Of a DNA stretch of 64,000 bases, positions 32,680 through 45,880 are shown one piece after another (the first letter of the stretch is position 1; every line of letters starts with the position of its first letter). This DNA is from Schistocerca nitens. Taxonomy: Eukaryota > Arthropoda > Insecta > Orthoptera > Acrididae. Position numbers and translations under genes: made by a program. The DNA lies in the NCBI RefSeq assembly GCF_023898315.1, contig NC_064619.1:340057650-340121649 (forward strand), given 5' to 3'. The notes below the pieces were generated by a model, which was given only the letters and a program-made list of their open reading frames with translations, did not search any database and was not told the origin of the DNA.

Positions 32680-34760
32680 TACTGTGTCCCTCTCTTTCGA
32701 TATATCGAAAAGAAATACCGTCTGCATGATGACGTCGAGCATATGTGGCGAACGTATTAAATATACAGTTATTGGTCCATTGGAAGAGCTGACCAATGAT
32801 CGAAGTCGCTTGCACAAACCAGTGTAAAGTTTGGTCACCCGTACTGTAGGAGTATCATATTCTGCAGACAGTCAATAACAAGAGATGGTTCCTGTGTTGT
32901 TCTTCCATAAGCAGTCTGATATATTGTTTTTCTGCTGTAACACATCCAGGCAGTATATGACTATAGATTTGTACATCGCCATACATTTTGTTTTTCCGCC
33001 ATGACTTCGAGGTTTGTTTCACATGTTAAACCAACATTAATACATTTCGATCCATTGGCTCTCACAGAAAGCTGGACATCGCACGGAGTAAACTATGTTG
33101 CTCCCACAACACACAGGATGGTTGAAATAAAAGACATAGGCAGTGTTTCTTTTTGACAAAAATGTAGAGGACGTATGAAGTGTGTAGCATTGTGGAGCTT
33201 TTCCAAACAGCTGTCCGAAGGTGATGACCTCTACATTTAATCTCATCTTCCACAGTGACGGGGTAGCAGATGTCTTGGTGATCCGTTTTTCAAAGAGGTT
33301 CTGTGCATTGATTCCTCGCACTGGGTGCATACTGTACCCAGGTATACCCTAGGTGCTAGTCATCCTAACGTCCAAATCTTGGAGATTGCGTCTTTCATTT
33401 TTATGACTTGCTGTATATAACGACATTTGGGACAATGGGGTATTCAGCAGGGCTTAAACCCAAGGAGAATGGATAGTATGGACCATTAGTTGTCAATCCC
33501 ACCAGAGGAAGAATTGAATGATTTTCATACACCCAGGCGAGTATGTAAGTACCCTCATTCCTCTACATGTTTGTCGTACTTTCATCAGTATTGCGTATTT
33601 TCCACCAATTTCTGTGTTTTTGCCAGGTTTTCGGTAATTCCAGCGCATTTTACTCGATTACTCGAGGTCCAAACCACCACTCTCGACGAGTTGTCATGTC
33701 AATAAAACGTCTCATCACATCTGTCTCGTGATGCTATCAGTCAATGACATTGCAGCATGGTTCTCAATTTCTGTATCATTGCTAAACCACCCCCTCCATT
33801 CCTTCGCGAAACCCTGCTACATAGCCTACATCACACGAGACAAGTACTGTTTGTTAGTATAGGAAATACGAGTAGCAGTCAGCAGAGAGGAGGTGCAAAT
33901 CCAAAACACTTTATAAATTCGGTAATATTTTATTACGGTGTGCCATCTTCCCCTATGTGGATGGTGTCACAAAGTATTCTCACATTCGTGGGATAAAGTC
34001 AGAGAGTGAAAGCTCTAGCACTCAGCTCTCTATTTCGAAACGAGCTACCCCTTCATTGAACCTATAGGCTTGGGAACCTGATCCTAACACTATATGGCCT
34101 CTCTCTGTGCATCTCATAACTCTTCTCTGTCTTTAACCAACCCTCTCTGCACCATTGTCTCCAATTTAATTTGAAATTGATCAGAAATAGGAAGGTGCTA
34201 TGCCCACTACATTCGACGTCTCATAAAGGAACAGAATGAGCTATGTTAGAGGTAATCAATACACTTTTATATTTTGCTTTCGCAAAGAATATAACAGAGT
34301 TCCAAACTTGTACTAACCGGCGCTAGCGATATAGACTGGTATTCTTATTCCAATACCGTAACTGCCGTTCTATAAAGACTGTTCCGTTCCAATCTTACTC
34401 AAGTCGCCCATCCAATTGCTGAGGAGTTTGGCACTCCTTATCGGTGTATAGTAGATACGAGCTTGATACATTTGAGAGTGGCGTAGTGATATAATGGACG
34501 ATTAAGAAGAAGAAGGAGGAGGAGGAGGAGGAGGAGGAGAAACGTTTGATTTATGCATGATGGAGCTCCAGACGGAAGAAGTTTGAAACATTTGAAGTCA
34601 ATCACTTGTGATATCAATTCTGTAGAATTGTTGTAGTGTTTGGACTCTATACCAAGAAGGTAATGGGAAGAGAGAAATGATCGTAGAACATAAACACAGA
34701 CGCATAGCAGCTGTGTTTCACATGTGACATTACATGCCATGCTGCACTAACTCCATGAAC
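32680..34760 (+). repeat. Interspersed repeat R2, copy B (uninterrupted)
   Basis: Co-linear with 17600-19090 joined to 24475-24820. It includes a (GGA)n tract at about 34507-34540 absent from copy A. A 70-base stretch (32870-32940) is extra relative to copy A. No family is recognised. Confidence 0.65.
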
Positions 34761-37739
34761 AGAACACAGTCTCTTACACACACAGCATTTGTCAAGCAAA
34801 GGTGTACACGGGGATTGCAGTACCTCACAAATCCCTGTCACTAACGTAGAATCACTACAGTTATGAAAGTGAAGACTCAGTTTATGTTCCAGATGTGGTT
34901 CAGAAATGCAGTACTTCGCATACATCTTCATTCATCTAGAGGACGGAGTTGAAATAGATTTTCTATCGATGGGTATGATTCATCACAAAGTCGCTGGAAG
35001 TCCTCTACTGACTGTGGTATGGAGAGGTTTCCTGTTAACGATTGTAGGTAAAGAGCGCTGTAAGTCACACACAGAACACCCAATTGTATAAGAGTCGAAC
35101 GCAAGTTATACCACACAACTGATGCATCCCGAGAGAAGAACGTAAAAAAGATGGTTAAATGCAAGATAAATGACATGCTGCAATATCTCCCTCTCTCTAG
35201 AGTGTATCATCAGTCTACCATTAAATCATACTTCGTTACAACCCTGCTCAAGCTATTATTCCATCTAATTTTTATCACACATTAACGGAAATCCATGTCA
35301 ATTTAGAGGCAGATGATCCTCTTTTCCAGGAAAGCATCAGGGACAGCAGTCAACTTGCATGTATCACTATTACGTCAATAGACACACAGTAGAACGTTGT
35401 CAAAACGATGCAGCAGCTGTTCTGAAAGGTATTTGTTAGCTGACGCCGCATGGTTGTGATTGGTAGAGAGTACAGAGAAGCCCATTGTAAATACTGTTTG
35501 TTAGGGTTTGAAACACTTAAACATTCTTGCACAGAGTCAAACACGCGATACACTCTGTAGTTATGTATTGCAGTCCCCCATCTGGTAATACAACGCTCTT
35601 TAGCTAAGGACACTTTATTAAAATCTACAAGGTGGCTGCCGATAACTCTGGGGATACACCTGGGCTTGTGATCCGACATATATAAACTTATTGCTCTACA
35701 TTTGGTTGTCATCCACATTAAACATTCTAGTCCAGCCGTCTTAACACTGTCGAGGAAAAATGACTATCTGTCTGCTTCCTGGTGCTTCCATGTAAAAGTT
35801 TTCTTGTATTCCACTGCTGCCACACACTCGTTCCTATGCACAAGAATTGTCCTCCACCAAGCATATATATAAGTACTCCCTCATTCACTCTCAATTTCCA
35901 CGCAGTTGTGTGTATTTTCCTCAATTTATACGTATTTTCAATCAATTTTCGTAATTTTATCGATTTTATGTCACTTCTGCTGTTATGACCATGACAGCAC
36001 TTCTCACCACATATTCTAAAATTGCTAGTAAATGTAGTACAGTTGTCAACACGTACTGTAAATGCAATATTTTTCTGTATGTTTGGAAGTCACGGTAAAT
36101 TGTTTCTGTTAACGAAACGCTGCCCACCTCCAATCAATTCGTTCATCCACTGCAGAGAATCTTTGTTTTCTCATCTTTGGAGTGGAATTTTGGCCTTCAA
36201 AATTATTTCCACGGTCCTTTGGGCCAATTACCCATAGTCTTCTTTTTCGCATCTTCAGAGTTCCTGCTAATTGAAGACTGCCGTTTGGTTGGTAAACAAG
36301 ACTGCTTTATTTTGCTGACCTTATGCTTTTCACTCAGTACTTGTTTCGCTTCTATGAAATTCTTCTATTGCAGTATTTAAAAAACAAAAGGTAAAGAAAT
36401 CTGCTCATTTATTGGGGGAATAAAAGTCTACAGTTCCTTGTACTGTCTCCAGCCAGTCCTCAGCAACTGCACAGCCATGAATTACTTTCACATACGTGTT
36501 CGTCACCTTCTTTAGGATATAACGAAACTTGTGTCTAGCCCCTGATGTGCAACTACGGCTCCAGGTTTATGAAGTTTACCGAGCAAAGGCGAAAAATCGA
36601 ATTTCGGTGATTCTTGCATGACACACAACAGTAAGCCAGCCCATAATTATACTATATTGCCTTTGAAAACTGATATAAACACACTGAAATTAAATGCATT
36701 CGCATAAGGCAGCCATTTTATTATCCACATTTTTACATTATCTACTCATTTTCTCCCGGTGACTGGAGCTGGTTCCAAAATTCTACTGCGCAAAGTTGTT
36801 TCTTCTCGATTACCGTTGGCTCTCAAGGAACCTGAAGTTATTTTTAACTGACTTAATTTTGTGAGTTGCAGGAAATAAAACTTTCAAAAACAGAAACTAC
36901 ACTGCACTCTGTGTAACTGCCCAATGTCATTCAATACGATCACGACGACACCCCTCGATCAACGTTAACACTCCTACTGATGACGTAATTGACCAATTAG
37001 CCAGGAAGAATAGGCGCACAGAATTCATCACTGAAGAAACAGAACCACAACTGTAACTTTTTTATATCATAAGACGGCATTGTCTTGTATATGTGTATAA
37101 TCAGTTTAAATAAAACTTTCTTAAACTTTGCATGTGACTTGATTATTTTTTATTACGGTAAAAGTAAAGGTAGCTCAAGATACCTTTAGCGCCCTCTTCT
37201 TGAGGATTTTCTGTGTCCGACATTGTACACAAGCAATCATAGATTACTGCTCCACACTGATTAACCTATTCCAACAAGCACACATAATCAAGATTTCTCT
37301 GGAGAGTTATTTGCCGATAAAAACGTTGTTTCCTGCTATCAACAACAACACGAGTTTCAGTCATCAATTCAGATGCTGTTAAACTGTGAAACTTTCGCCA
37401 CTGGAAAAAAGCAAATCGGGTTCACAATAGAAATGTTAATGCCAGCGATGATCAAGGAGAACTTTGGAACACTAGTTGTCACAAGCAGGTACAACTCTTC
37501 CCTAAAAGTACGTGCGTAGGGACAGACGAACCACTCCAGGATGGGCAGCGTAATACCAGCAACGAAGAACTGTTCTCTGCTACCACCACAGACAATGCAG
37601 GGAAGGAAGCTACTATCGAATTGTCAATATGATCTGGCCTGACTTAAGAACACTGTCGGCCATTCTGTTTCTGTTTTCTGATGCTTTCAACTCTGGTAGT
37701 TAGTCAGCACCTAAGTCAGCACCTAAGAAGATACTACAA
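34761..37739. other. About 3 kb without a recognised gene
   Basis: Several frames of 60-120 codons occur on both strands (the longest, 35350-35718 minus, matches nothing I know). Codon use and lack of motifs suggest chance. The last 500 bases may belong to the 5' part of the gypsy relic that follows. Confidence 0.45.
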
Positions 37740-39330
37740 GATGACATCACTCAACCTTCAGGAGGTGCTGTGGTCCTTGTGAAGAAGAAGGATGGCACAA
37801 GTCGTTTTTGAGTCGAGTGCCAAAGACAGAACAAACTCATAAAGAAAGATGTCTTTTCATTGCTACACAGGATGACATGTTTGATTGCTTGAAAGGAGCA
37901 AAGTCTTTGTCAGTTGTGGACATGCAGAAAGGAAACCAGCAGATTGAAGTTGACACAGCTGGCTGGTAAAACCCAGCCTTCATAGCCCTGGACAACATTT
38001 ACGAGTTAAAAATCATGCCATTTGGACTGTGTAATTCTCCAACAAATCTTCGAACAAGTGACAGACAACCTGGTTCCAAACCTTAAATGAATAATGTGTC
38101 TTTGCTATATGGATGACACTTTCATCTTTTTATGACATTTGAGCAACATCTAAGCCATCTGACTATCATGTTGAAGGGCATTCACTCTGCAGGTCTCTGA
38201 CTGAATGTGATAAAGCGTCTCTTTGCAGCCCGGGAGATAAAAATCTTGGGACATCTAATGAATGCCGATGGAGCCAGTACCAATCCAAAGAAAATAAGAG
38301 CAGTAATAGATCTTCCAACTCCTCAGCGCATTTATGATGTGAGAAGTTTTTTGGATTGTGTTCATACTACCATCAATTCATGTAGGACTTCTGCACCAAG
38401 TCAAAGACTTTGCAAGAGCTACTGCAGAGAGCCGCCAAATTCCCCGAATAAGGAGGAAGAAAACGCTTACCTTGTCCTTCAGAAGGTGCTAACAGCTTCT
38501 CCAATCCTAGCATTGTACGATGAAAATGGTGAGACATATCTTTGCACAGATTCTAGCTGTCATGTGATAGGAGCAACCCTAAGAAAAGTGATAGCTTATG
38601 CTTCCAGAATACTCTCCAAGACCGAAATAAACTACTCTACAATTGACAAAGAATACCTTGCAGCTGTTTGAGCCATCAACAAGTTCTGGCCTTATGTATC
38701 TGGCAAACCATTTACTGTTCTGATGAATCACCATACTAGCTGACAAACCTGAAGCACCTGTCACGTCAGCTGGCCAGATGGGCACTGAGTCTTCAGGAGT
38801 AGGATGTCACAGTGGTACACAAAAGTGGATGTAAACACAAATACACTATCTACCTTCTAAGGGATCTTCTGGTGAATACAGCAGTGTGGATGAAATCTCA
38901 TTCATCGCTGCATCAGATGATTCTGCTACTGTACAGGAAGAAGAGCCACCATTGCTGAAAACCACAGAAACCTTGTATAAGGAGGAACCGACCAAAGAAG
39001 ATTTCAAATTAATAAACAGGGATTTTATAAGAGGCTCTTCAATGCCCACCTATCCTGAAATATTTCCACGATGCTGGTGACCCGGGATACAGAATCAGGT
39101 ACAGGTATCACTGGCCAATCTCCACCAAACCATTAGACACTACATGAACCACTGTACGGAAATACATGTTGCAATTACCTCTAGGGCACCTGATACCAGT
39201 CCCACCTGCTACTTTGGGCCATATAATATCCATTGTGGCATGTCGGACGTCTCACATGAAATTGAGGATTGTACTCTTCCATCAAGAACACAAAAAACAC
39301 AGAGCTGTCGTCTATGTCCTCCATGTGAAG
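37740..39330 (+). pseudogene. Ty3/gypsy pol relic (RT, RNase H, integrase ends)
   Basis: Plus-strand fragments. RT start GGAVVLVKKKDGTSRF (37767-37810); FEQVTDNL (38048); catalytic Tyr-Met-Asp-Asp at 38106-38117; LFAAREIKILGHLMNADGAS (38220-38280); VRSFLDC (38340). The RNase H part reads ALYDENGETYLCTDSS (38510-38560) and YASRILSKTEINYSTIDKEYLAAV (38600-38671). An integrase zinc-region-like stretch (39045-39150) and a C-terminal VLHVKPYYS (39320-39340) follow, with the catalytic integrase core deleted. Many stops. No LTRs were identified. Confidence 0.75.
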
Positions 39331-39623
39331 CCCTACTATAGTTCACAGGTGCAGGTCAGTTTGGAGGTTCAAGGAAACTGAAGAACCACACTTGATTGCA
39401 AAGCTTTGATGGTAGAGGCTACCTTCTATGCTCGTCACAGGAAGAGTATGTACCAACATGACCAAAGTATGGGGACCCACCACTGTCACTGTACAGGATG
39501 CCATTGACAAGATTAAATCATGGGTATTATAGTCAGCTCCAATGAGAGTTTCTGGAACAGCAGGACGCTATTTCTCCAGAGGAGGGAGCAATGCCACAAG
39601 CATTGACGCATCAAGCATTGATG

Positions 39624-40490
39624 CATCTATATAAATGACCTGGGTGACAATCTGAGCAGTTCTCTTAGGCTGTTCGCAGATAATGCTGTAATTTACCGTC
39701 TAGTAAGGTCATCCGAAGTATCAGTTGCAAAGCGATTTAGAAAAGATTGCTGTATGGTGTGGCAGGTGGCAGTTGACGCTAAATAACGAAAAGTGTGAGG
39801 TGATCCACATGAGTTCCAAAAGAAATCCGTTGGAATTCGATTACTCAATAAATAGTACAATTCTCAAGGCTGTCAATTAAAATAAGTACCTGGGTGTTAA
39901 AATTACGAAAAACTTCAGTTGGAAAGACCACATAGATAATATTGTGGGGAAGGCGAGCCAAAGGTTGCGTTTCATTGGCAGGACACTTAGAAGATGCAAC
40001 AAGTCCACTACAGAGACAGCTTACACTACATTCATTCGTCCTCTGTTAGAATATGGCTACACGGTATGGGATCCTTACCAGGTGGGATTGACGGAGGACA
40101 TCGAAAGGATGCAAAAAAGGGCAGCTCGTTTTGTATTATCACGTAATAGGGGAGAGAGTGTGGCAGATATGATACGCGAGTTGGGATGGAAGTCATTAAA
40201 GCAAAGACGTTTTTCGTCGCGGCGAGATCTATTTACGAAATTTCAGTCACCAACTTTCTCTTCCGGATGCGAAAATATTTTGTTGAGCCCAACCTACATA
40301 GGTAGGAATGATCATCAAAATAAAATAAGAGAAATCAGAGCTCGAACAGAAAGGTTTAGGTGTTCGTTTTTCCCGCGCGCTGTTTGGGAGTGGAATGGTA
40401 GAGAGATGGTATGATTGTGGTTCGATGAACCCTCTGCCAAGCACTTAAATGTGAATTGCAGAGTAATCATGTAGATGTAGAAGTGTGGGG
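39624..40490 (+). mobile_element. 5'-truncated CR1/L2-like LINE (LINE-A family) C-terminal part
   Basis: Starts at YINDLGDNLSSSLRLFADNAVIYR, where the catalytic FADD has become FADN. It runs through LTLNNEKCEVIHMSSK, KYLGVKITKNFSWKDHI and an open stretch 39944-40414 (ASQRLRFIGRTLRRC ... RAARFVLSRNR ... IREIRARTERFRCSFFPRAVWEWNG). It ends with the CAGAGTAATCATGTAGATGTAG-type end at 40458-40480, the same 3' end as LINE-A at 8285-8310. It is better preserved than that copy. A 15-base unit around AAGCATTGACGCATC is tandemly doubled just before it (39598-39627). Confidence 0.8.
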
Positions 40491-40802
40491 TAGGGATCAG
40501 CATCACAGCCTGGCCTGCTTTGGGGAGGCAATTCATACCAGACACCATCAGTTAGTTATTTGTTATTTATTATTTAATGTTTCTGGAAAGTTCTTGAAAT
40601 ATGTTACATTTGTAATGTGTGTATATTCTGGAAATCTAATGTCTGTACAAAAACCACCATTCCGTAATATTTGATGTTAATGTTCATAATAAACATGCTT
40701 TCAGTGATTAGTGTAGTATTTCATTGACAACTCTGCTTTCGGATTTAGACTTCAGTGTATCACGATGTGGCAGTATTGAGGCATTCTAACAGCTACTCAC
40801 AA

Positions 40803-40996
40803 AAATTCAAATGGCTCTGAGCACTATGGGACTTAACATCTGTGGTCATCAGTCCCCTAGAACTTAGAACTACTTAAACCTAACTAACCTAAGGACAGCA
40901 CACACATCCATGCCCGAGGCAGGATTCGAACCTGCGACCGTAGCAGTCGCGCGGTTCCGGACTGCGCGCCTAGAACCGCGAGACCACCGCGGCCGG
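40803..40996 (-). repeat. tRNA-derived SINE (SINE-7)
   Basis: Reverse copy of the SINE-1 family with the head GGCCGCGGTGGTCTCGCGGTT at the right end. A perfect 13-base direct repeat, CAGCTACTCACAA, lies at 40790-40802 and 40997-41009. Confidence 0.92.
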
Positions 40997-41009
40997 CAGC
41001 TACTCACAA

Positions 41010-42484
41010 TTGTTGTAAAGTTTCATATTGAAAAGTCTCCTGCAAGATTTCACCTGTTATGATGGACAGTTCAGTTCTACGTCTAGCTAGTTGTATTACG
41101 TTCTTCTCCTCTTGGAAACTACAGGCAACAAAGTTGAAAAGCCCCACAGTCACAGCTCTGCACGGATGTCCAAGATTTTGCTGCTCAATGGTATGATACA
41201 CAATGGGCTCAGTTGTTTACCTTCCTGGCTACAGCAGCATTCGTATACGATGTACATTATAAACTGTTAAGGCCGTATATGACATTACGACAACATAAGA
41301 CTATTATAAAATGTGAATGTTTTCCACAGACCCACATAGAAATTACAACTTTTATCCTTCTAAGTACATACCAAGGCCCTCAGTTCCCTCACTGCGAGTC
41401 CTGGTGGCTGTGTAGCAAGTAGCCACACTGCCCATATTTCTAGATGCAATTAGTACAGCCTGTTCAAAGAACATCATTTCTTGCCTGAATATTAATACAT
41501 AGTGGGTGCAAACTTACAGATTTTGGTGACAGTCCTGAAAAATCAGCAGCACTAATCGAAAATAATTGTGTAATATTGCATATGTCAACCATTGTTCCCA
41601 GTTACATTACATAACTGGTGCTACCTTGCCTCCACTGAATAGAAGCCACTGAGGAAAGACCACATGCACTACAAGGTGTCAGACATTAAGCCAATGAAAA
41701 CTGTGTCTTTTTCAATGAACAATTAAACTAAAGAGGTCCTACAATACAGGTGGTATTCAGATGAAATCGATCAATAAAATATGGAAAAAATATGAACATT
41801 GGGCTACGTTTCTGATCAATCTGTTGCCTCAGCCTTTATTTAACATTCACACAATTTACAATCAAATTAGCACCTTTCAACCTAACTTGGGTCTTGGTCT
41901 ATGGAACAGATAAATCTGCCACCACAACCAAATCAACCAATTTTAGCCAACTGCCAGTTATTTGTACCATACCCATTTTAACAAACAAGTCTATCATCTG
42001 CTGTCTCATACAGCTTCTACTCTTCCCATGAGGTATCAGGTCCTTGGAGCTGTTGTTTCAAGTCAGGATGCAGAAACTTTTCCAGCGACTTTTGAAAACA
42101 ATATCCACAGAATTAAGGTGATACTAAATATTTTTGTAAATTAATGCACATTTTAAGCAGAGTTTACACTGTGACAAAGGTATCGTTTAACCACTAAGAC
42201 TGGCATCAAGCAGACATGAAATATGTCTAGTCCTATTTCTTATCATGGGAAATGAACTTATGGAACTATGACTACATACGGCCTCACCACATAAATAACA
42301 TGTTATTTACTGCAGAACATAAAATGCTATTTCTTAAAACTCTATGATATACACTTGATCAGAGCATAATTACTTTGCATGCTGTTTATGCGCAGTACGG
42401 GGAATGACTTTCTATAGTCAGCAATAACCGATAATGCTCACTCCGGGTGACATCATGATACTGTCAATATGACATTACATCAGC
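41010..42484. other. No recognised gene; may hold the 3' LTR of the next element
   Basis: No coding motif. If the purine tract at 42485-42515 is a polypurine tract, the 3' LTR of the gypsy relic should lie just below it, starting TGATGTAATG on the minus strand; its other end is not visible. Confidence 0.4.
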
Positions 42485-45320
42485 TTCCCCCCTTCCCCTT
42501 TTTTTGAAGAGATGAAGCACAGAACATGCTAAAGCAATGACTGGAAAAGTCAGATACCTTATAGTTTCACTCCTCCCATAGGAATTTTGGGGATGGCAAT
42601 TATCTGTGTTGTGGCTAGCCATATAAGCAGAATACAGCTGGGCCCTTTCTCAATGTTTTGTGGTTTAGTAACAACAATGCACAGTGAATATGGCGGTGAT
42701 GGCTGTCTGCTGCTTAGCCACCCACTGTCACTTGCACTTGCAGTTAGATCTTAGCCTGGAGCATGCACGACATCAGTTGTTGGCTGACAGATGGCAGAGG
42801 TGTGTTACAGTTAACTGATTTGCATCAGCTGTTGGTGAATGTACATATCTATTGAACCCAGGAGCCCCTAGCACATGCATAAACTGGCAAAATACTTGCC
42901 TAGCAATGTGTGTGGAAATGGCTGTTGGGTCAGATGATAGGTGCTTGCAGTAGCACCTCTGTAGCTGACACCTTGGTGTCTTCTTCCAGTCTGGTATCTG
43001 AGCAGAGGTGTCTATACGGGTTGTGCTCTTGAAGTTCTGATGTGGCATTGTGGAAGACATGAGGAGTAGGTCTTCATCGGTACATAAATTTTTGAGTTGT
43101 TCAGTATATAAAGTGTCTTGTTTACCATTTCTGTCTATAACAAATGTGTTGCTCCCCTGGCAGTAACTATACAGAACCCGAAGAAGTGTGGCAAGAGTAG
43201 CGACAGATTCATCTTTGAGCCAAAAGTGTTGAGACTTTTGTAGGTTCGTGTGGGTAAACACTTTTCTCTGTCTGTGTCTCATTGTATTGTATGGTTGGAG
43301 ATGCTGCCTTTGTCAGCTTAACTATTGCAAAAAATTTGTATATACCTCCGAGGACAGTGGTGGCAGTGAATAAGGCATTACGAGTTCACAGGACCATAGC
43401 TGCTCTTTGTAAACCAGCTGCCCAGGTGAACAGTGGATATCCTCTCTGGCTAACAGTAGAGTGACAAACTGCAATGACGCATGGCACAACATGGCGGTTT
43501 TTAGGAAGCAATGCATTCGCTCTACCATTGTGTTACCAACAGCCTGTCATATGAATGTGACTGCAGCTGCAGAGTGGAGTAATTCATGAAATAGCAGCCA
43601 ACTGAACTGACGTCGTCTGTCAGTGGTTATGGATTGTGAAATGTTGTATATCGCAAAACTGTGGCTGAACTAGCGCTCTGTGACAATTTCAGCAGAGATA
43701 CCTGGAGTGGGTACTGTTCCTGGTCACTTGGTGAAGTGAGCAACAATCGTGATTATGCCCTAGTGAGTAGCCTATGGAAGTGGTCCCATAATGTGTATGG
43801 GAAAGGGTGCAAAGCTTGCTGTGAGAGTACAAAAGTTCTCAATTAGTGTAAGAACATGTGGATCTTTTTCTTGTTTGCAGACGACACCTACCAAGTTGGT
43901 AGAGCTCAACGTATCACCATTTTGGGAGAGACAATCTGTAACAATATTATCCTGCACCACACGTCAGTCATGAATTGTGCTATAAATTCCATGTGTCTGC
44001 ATTTGCGAAATGAATTGAGGTCGGTTATTCGAAAGCTGGTTGTGAATGGTTTATAATCTGTGAATATTGATCTTCAACAGAGGAAGTAAAATGTTTGAAG
44101 ACCATGTAGATTGCAAGCAAATTCCTGTCAATGGGGCTCCACTTCTGTTGTTGAGACAGATTCTTCCAAAAAATTGCAAGTGGCTGCTGTCTTATATCAA
44201 CTTTATGTTGCACTGCAGTGCTGTCTGTTCGTGACTACCAAAAGTGCTAAAGGTACGCCTAATTTGGGGTGGGCCAGTAGCACAGCCTGAAACATAGCCT
44301 GCTTAAGATCTTGAAAAGCAGATTCCATTTCTTATGTCCATGGAAGCTTCTAGTTATCCAATGTGTTATTCCATTAATTAGCCTATTGAAGGGCTTCTGT
44401 CCAACTGCTAAGTGTGGTAAGGGTTGGCCATAGTGGTTAAGCTTTCTGATGAATTTGCAAAGCCCTTTGTAGGTTGGTAGCAGTGGCACCTGTTATGTAG
44501 CTTCTACACACTCTGATAGAGGAATCAGGCCTGCATGAGAGAATTGAACTTCTGGTTTGGCAAACACACATGTGGTTGTGTTAATTAAGATACCACATGA
44601 CAAAACAGTTGTCATGAATGCTGCTCCAGCAATGCCAAGAACAACATGTTATTTTCTGTGTAGCAAAAAATTGAGGATAGTTCCTTAGCACATCATGCAT
44701 GAATCGCTGCCTGGTTTGTGCCAGGTTTCGCAGACCATGTCATGGATTTAAACTGAAACAGGCTGAATGCTGTGATGACAGCTATCTTTTGCATTTAGCT
44801 AGTGCTATAAGAATCTGTGAAACTGTCGTAGCATAATCATTTACATTGAATATGTGGACACTCGCAATGTTTCTTCTGAAATCTGCTATATTAGGAATCA
44901 GGTATCAGTCTGGAATAGTGTGGGTGTTTAAAACCATGTAATCGCCTGACAGTCTCCATGGTTTGTCCCTTTCCGAACCATGTGGAGCAGAGAAGCCCAA
45001 GAGCTGTCAGATGCTGTTACAGTACCTTCTTTGATCATCCTTTTGAAATTGGGATAAGATTGTCCAGAGGTAATCAGGCAGGATGTACAGTTGTCCAGAG
45101 TTTGTGCCAATGTAAAAGAGTGTTGAATGAAGGTGCTTCTTGCTAGCAGCGACTGGGTCAGTAAGTCCTGAGAGCTTGTGAAGTAGCCTCTGAAAAAGTT
45201 TCTCATCAGTCATTGACACTGTTTTGCCTATCACTGATATAGTTTCGCAAAAGACGTAGTGATTCTCATGTGACACACACTTGTGCATTCTGAAATGTAT
45301 CAGACATGACAATGACTACG
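42485..45320 (-). pseudogene. Second Ty3/gypsy pol relic
   Basis: Minus strand, in order. RT N-terminus (45206-44928: SDSSWASLLHMVRKG, usually SSWASPLHMVPKK); a worn palm; CVFAKPEVQFSHAG (about 44570) and TYKGLCKFIRKLNHYGQPLPHLA (44480-44400). RNase H part with QQPLAIFWKNLSQQQKWSPIDRNLLAIYMVFKHF (44213-44090). Integrase remnants at 43528-43320 (MVERMHCFLKTAMLCHAS) and a C-terminal NTFVIDRNGKQDTLYTEQLKNL (about 43155-43085). A purine-rich tract at 42515-42485 on the minus strand may be the polypurine tract. Frameshifts and stops throughout. A different family from the relic at 37740. Confidence 0.75.
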
Positions 45321-45414
45321 GCAGAACTGGCGCTTGGATGTAATACCACTGGACATCTTCATACGGGCACATACGAGCACATCGCACATCATGCGACTGA
45401 GCACAGATGATCTG

Positions 45415-45880
45415 ACAGGCAAATTTGTCTCTGAGTGACGAAGGTTTCTCGGGTCTCCAGCTAGTTGGTAGCACTGATATATCACGACGTTCTGGGAAGT
45501 GTCATACTACCCTTCTTGTGGCGAAGTGTCAAGATTCGCGGAGAGTGGGGTATTTATATGTGTGGACACCCCCTCCACTAGACCTCAGGAGGCTGCAGTG
45601 GACCGGCAGCGTGTGCACAGTGGTGGGGGTAGCGGTAGCCCCCAGCGGCCGCCTCCAGTTCTCGGTGTAAGCATCCTGTCTGCATCCGCAGTGGACGACG
45701 TTGACGGGCGCGCTCCCGACGGATTGCTGCTATCGCAGGTTTCCATGCTGCATTGAGTTGGTATCCCTCATCCCGGTTAACCAGTTTGTCGTGAATCCTT
45801 ATTTCTAGGGATTATTTGATAATACTTTCCCAGAAGCCAGATGCTCGGCACAGCACCTGCTGCTACAAGACAAGGCCTAC
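45415..45880 (-). repeat. Left arm of inverted repeat around PLE-2
   Basis: Reverse complement of 47205-47685 with moderate divergence. It contains a reversed copy of the PLE 3' end: the last part of the GIY-YIG coding region plus the 3' untranslated region. PLEs are known to insert with inverted or tandem partial copies (pseudo-LTRs). Confidence 0.85.

Noticed and set aside
32490-32760. Ser-Leu repeat proteins
   Set aside because: Pure translation of a (TC)n microsatellite.
35350-35718. 122-codon minus-strand frame as a gene
   Set aside because: No recognisable domain, no conserved repeat partner and no splice or promoter signal.
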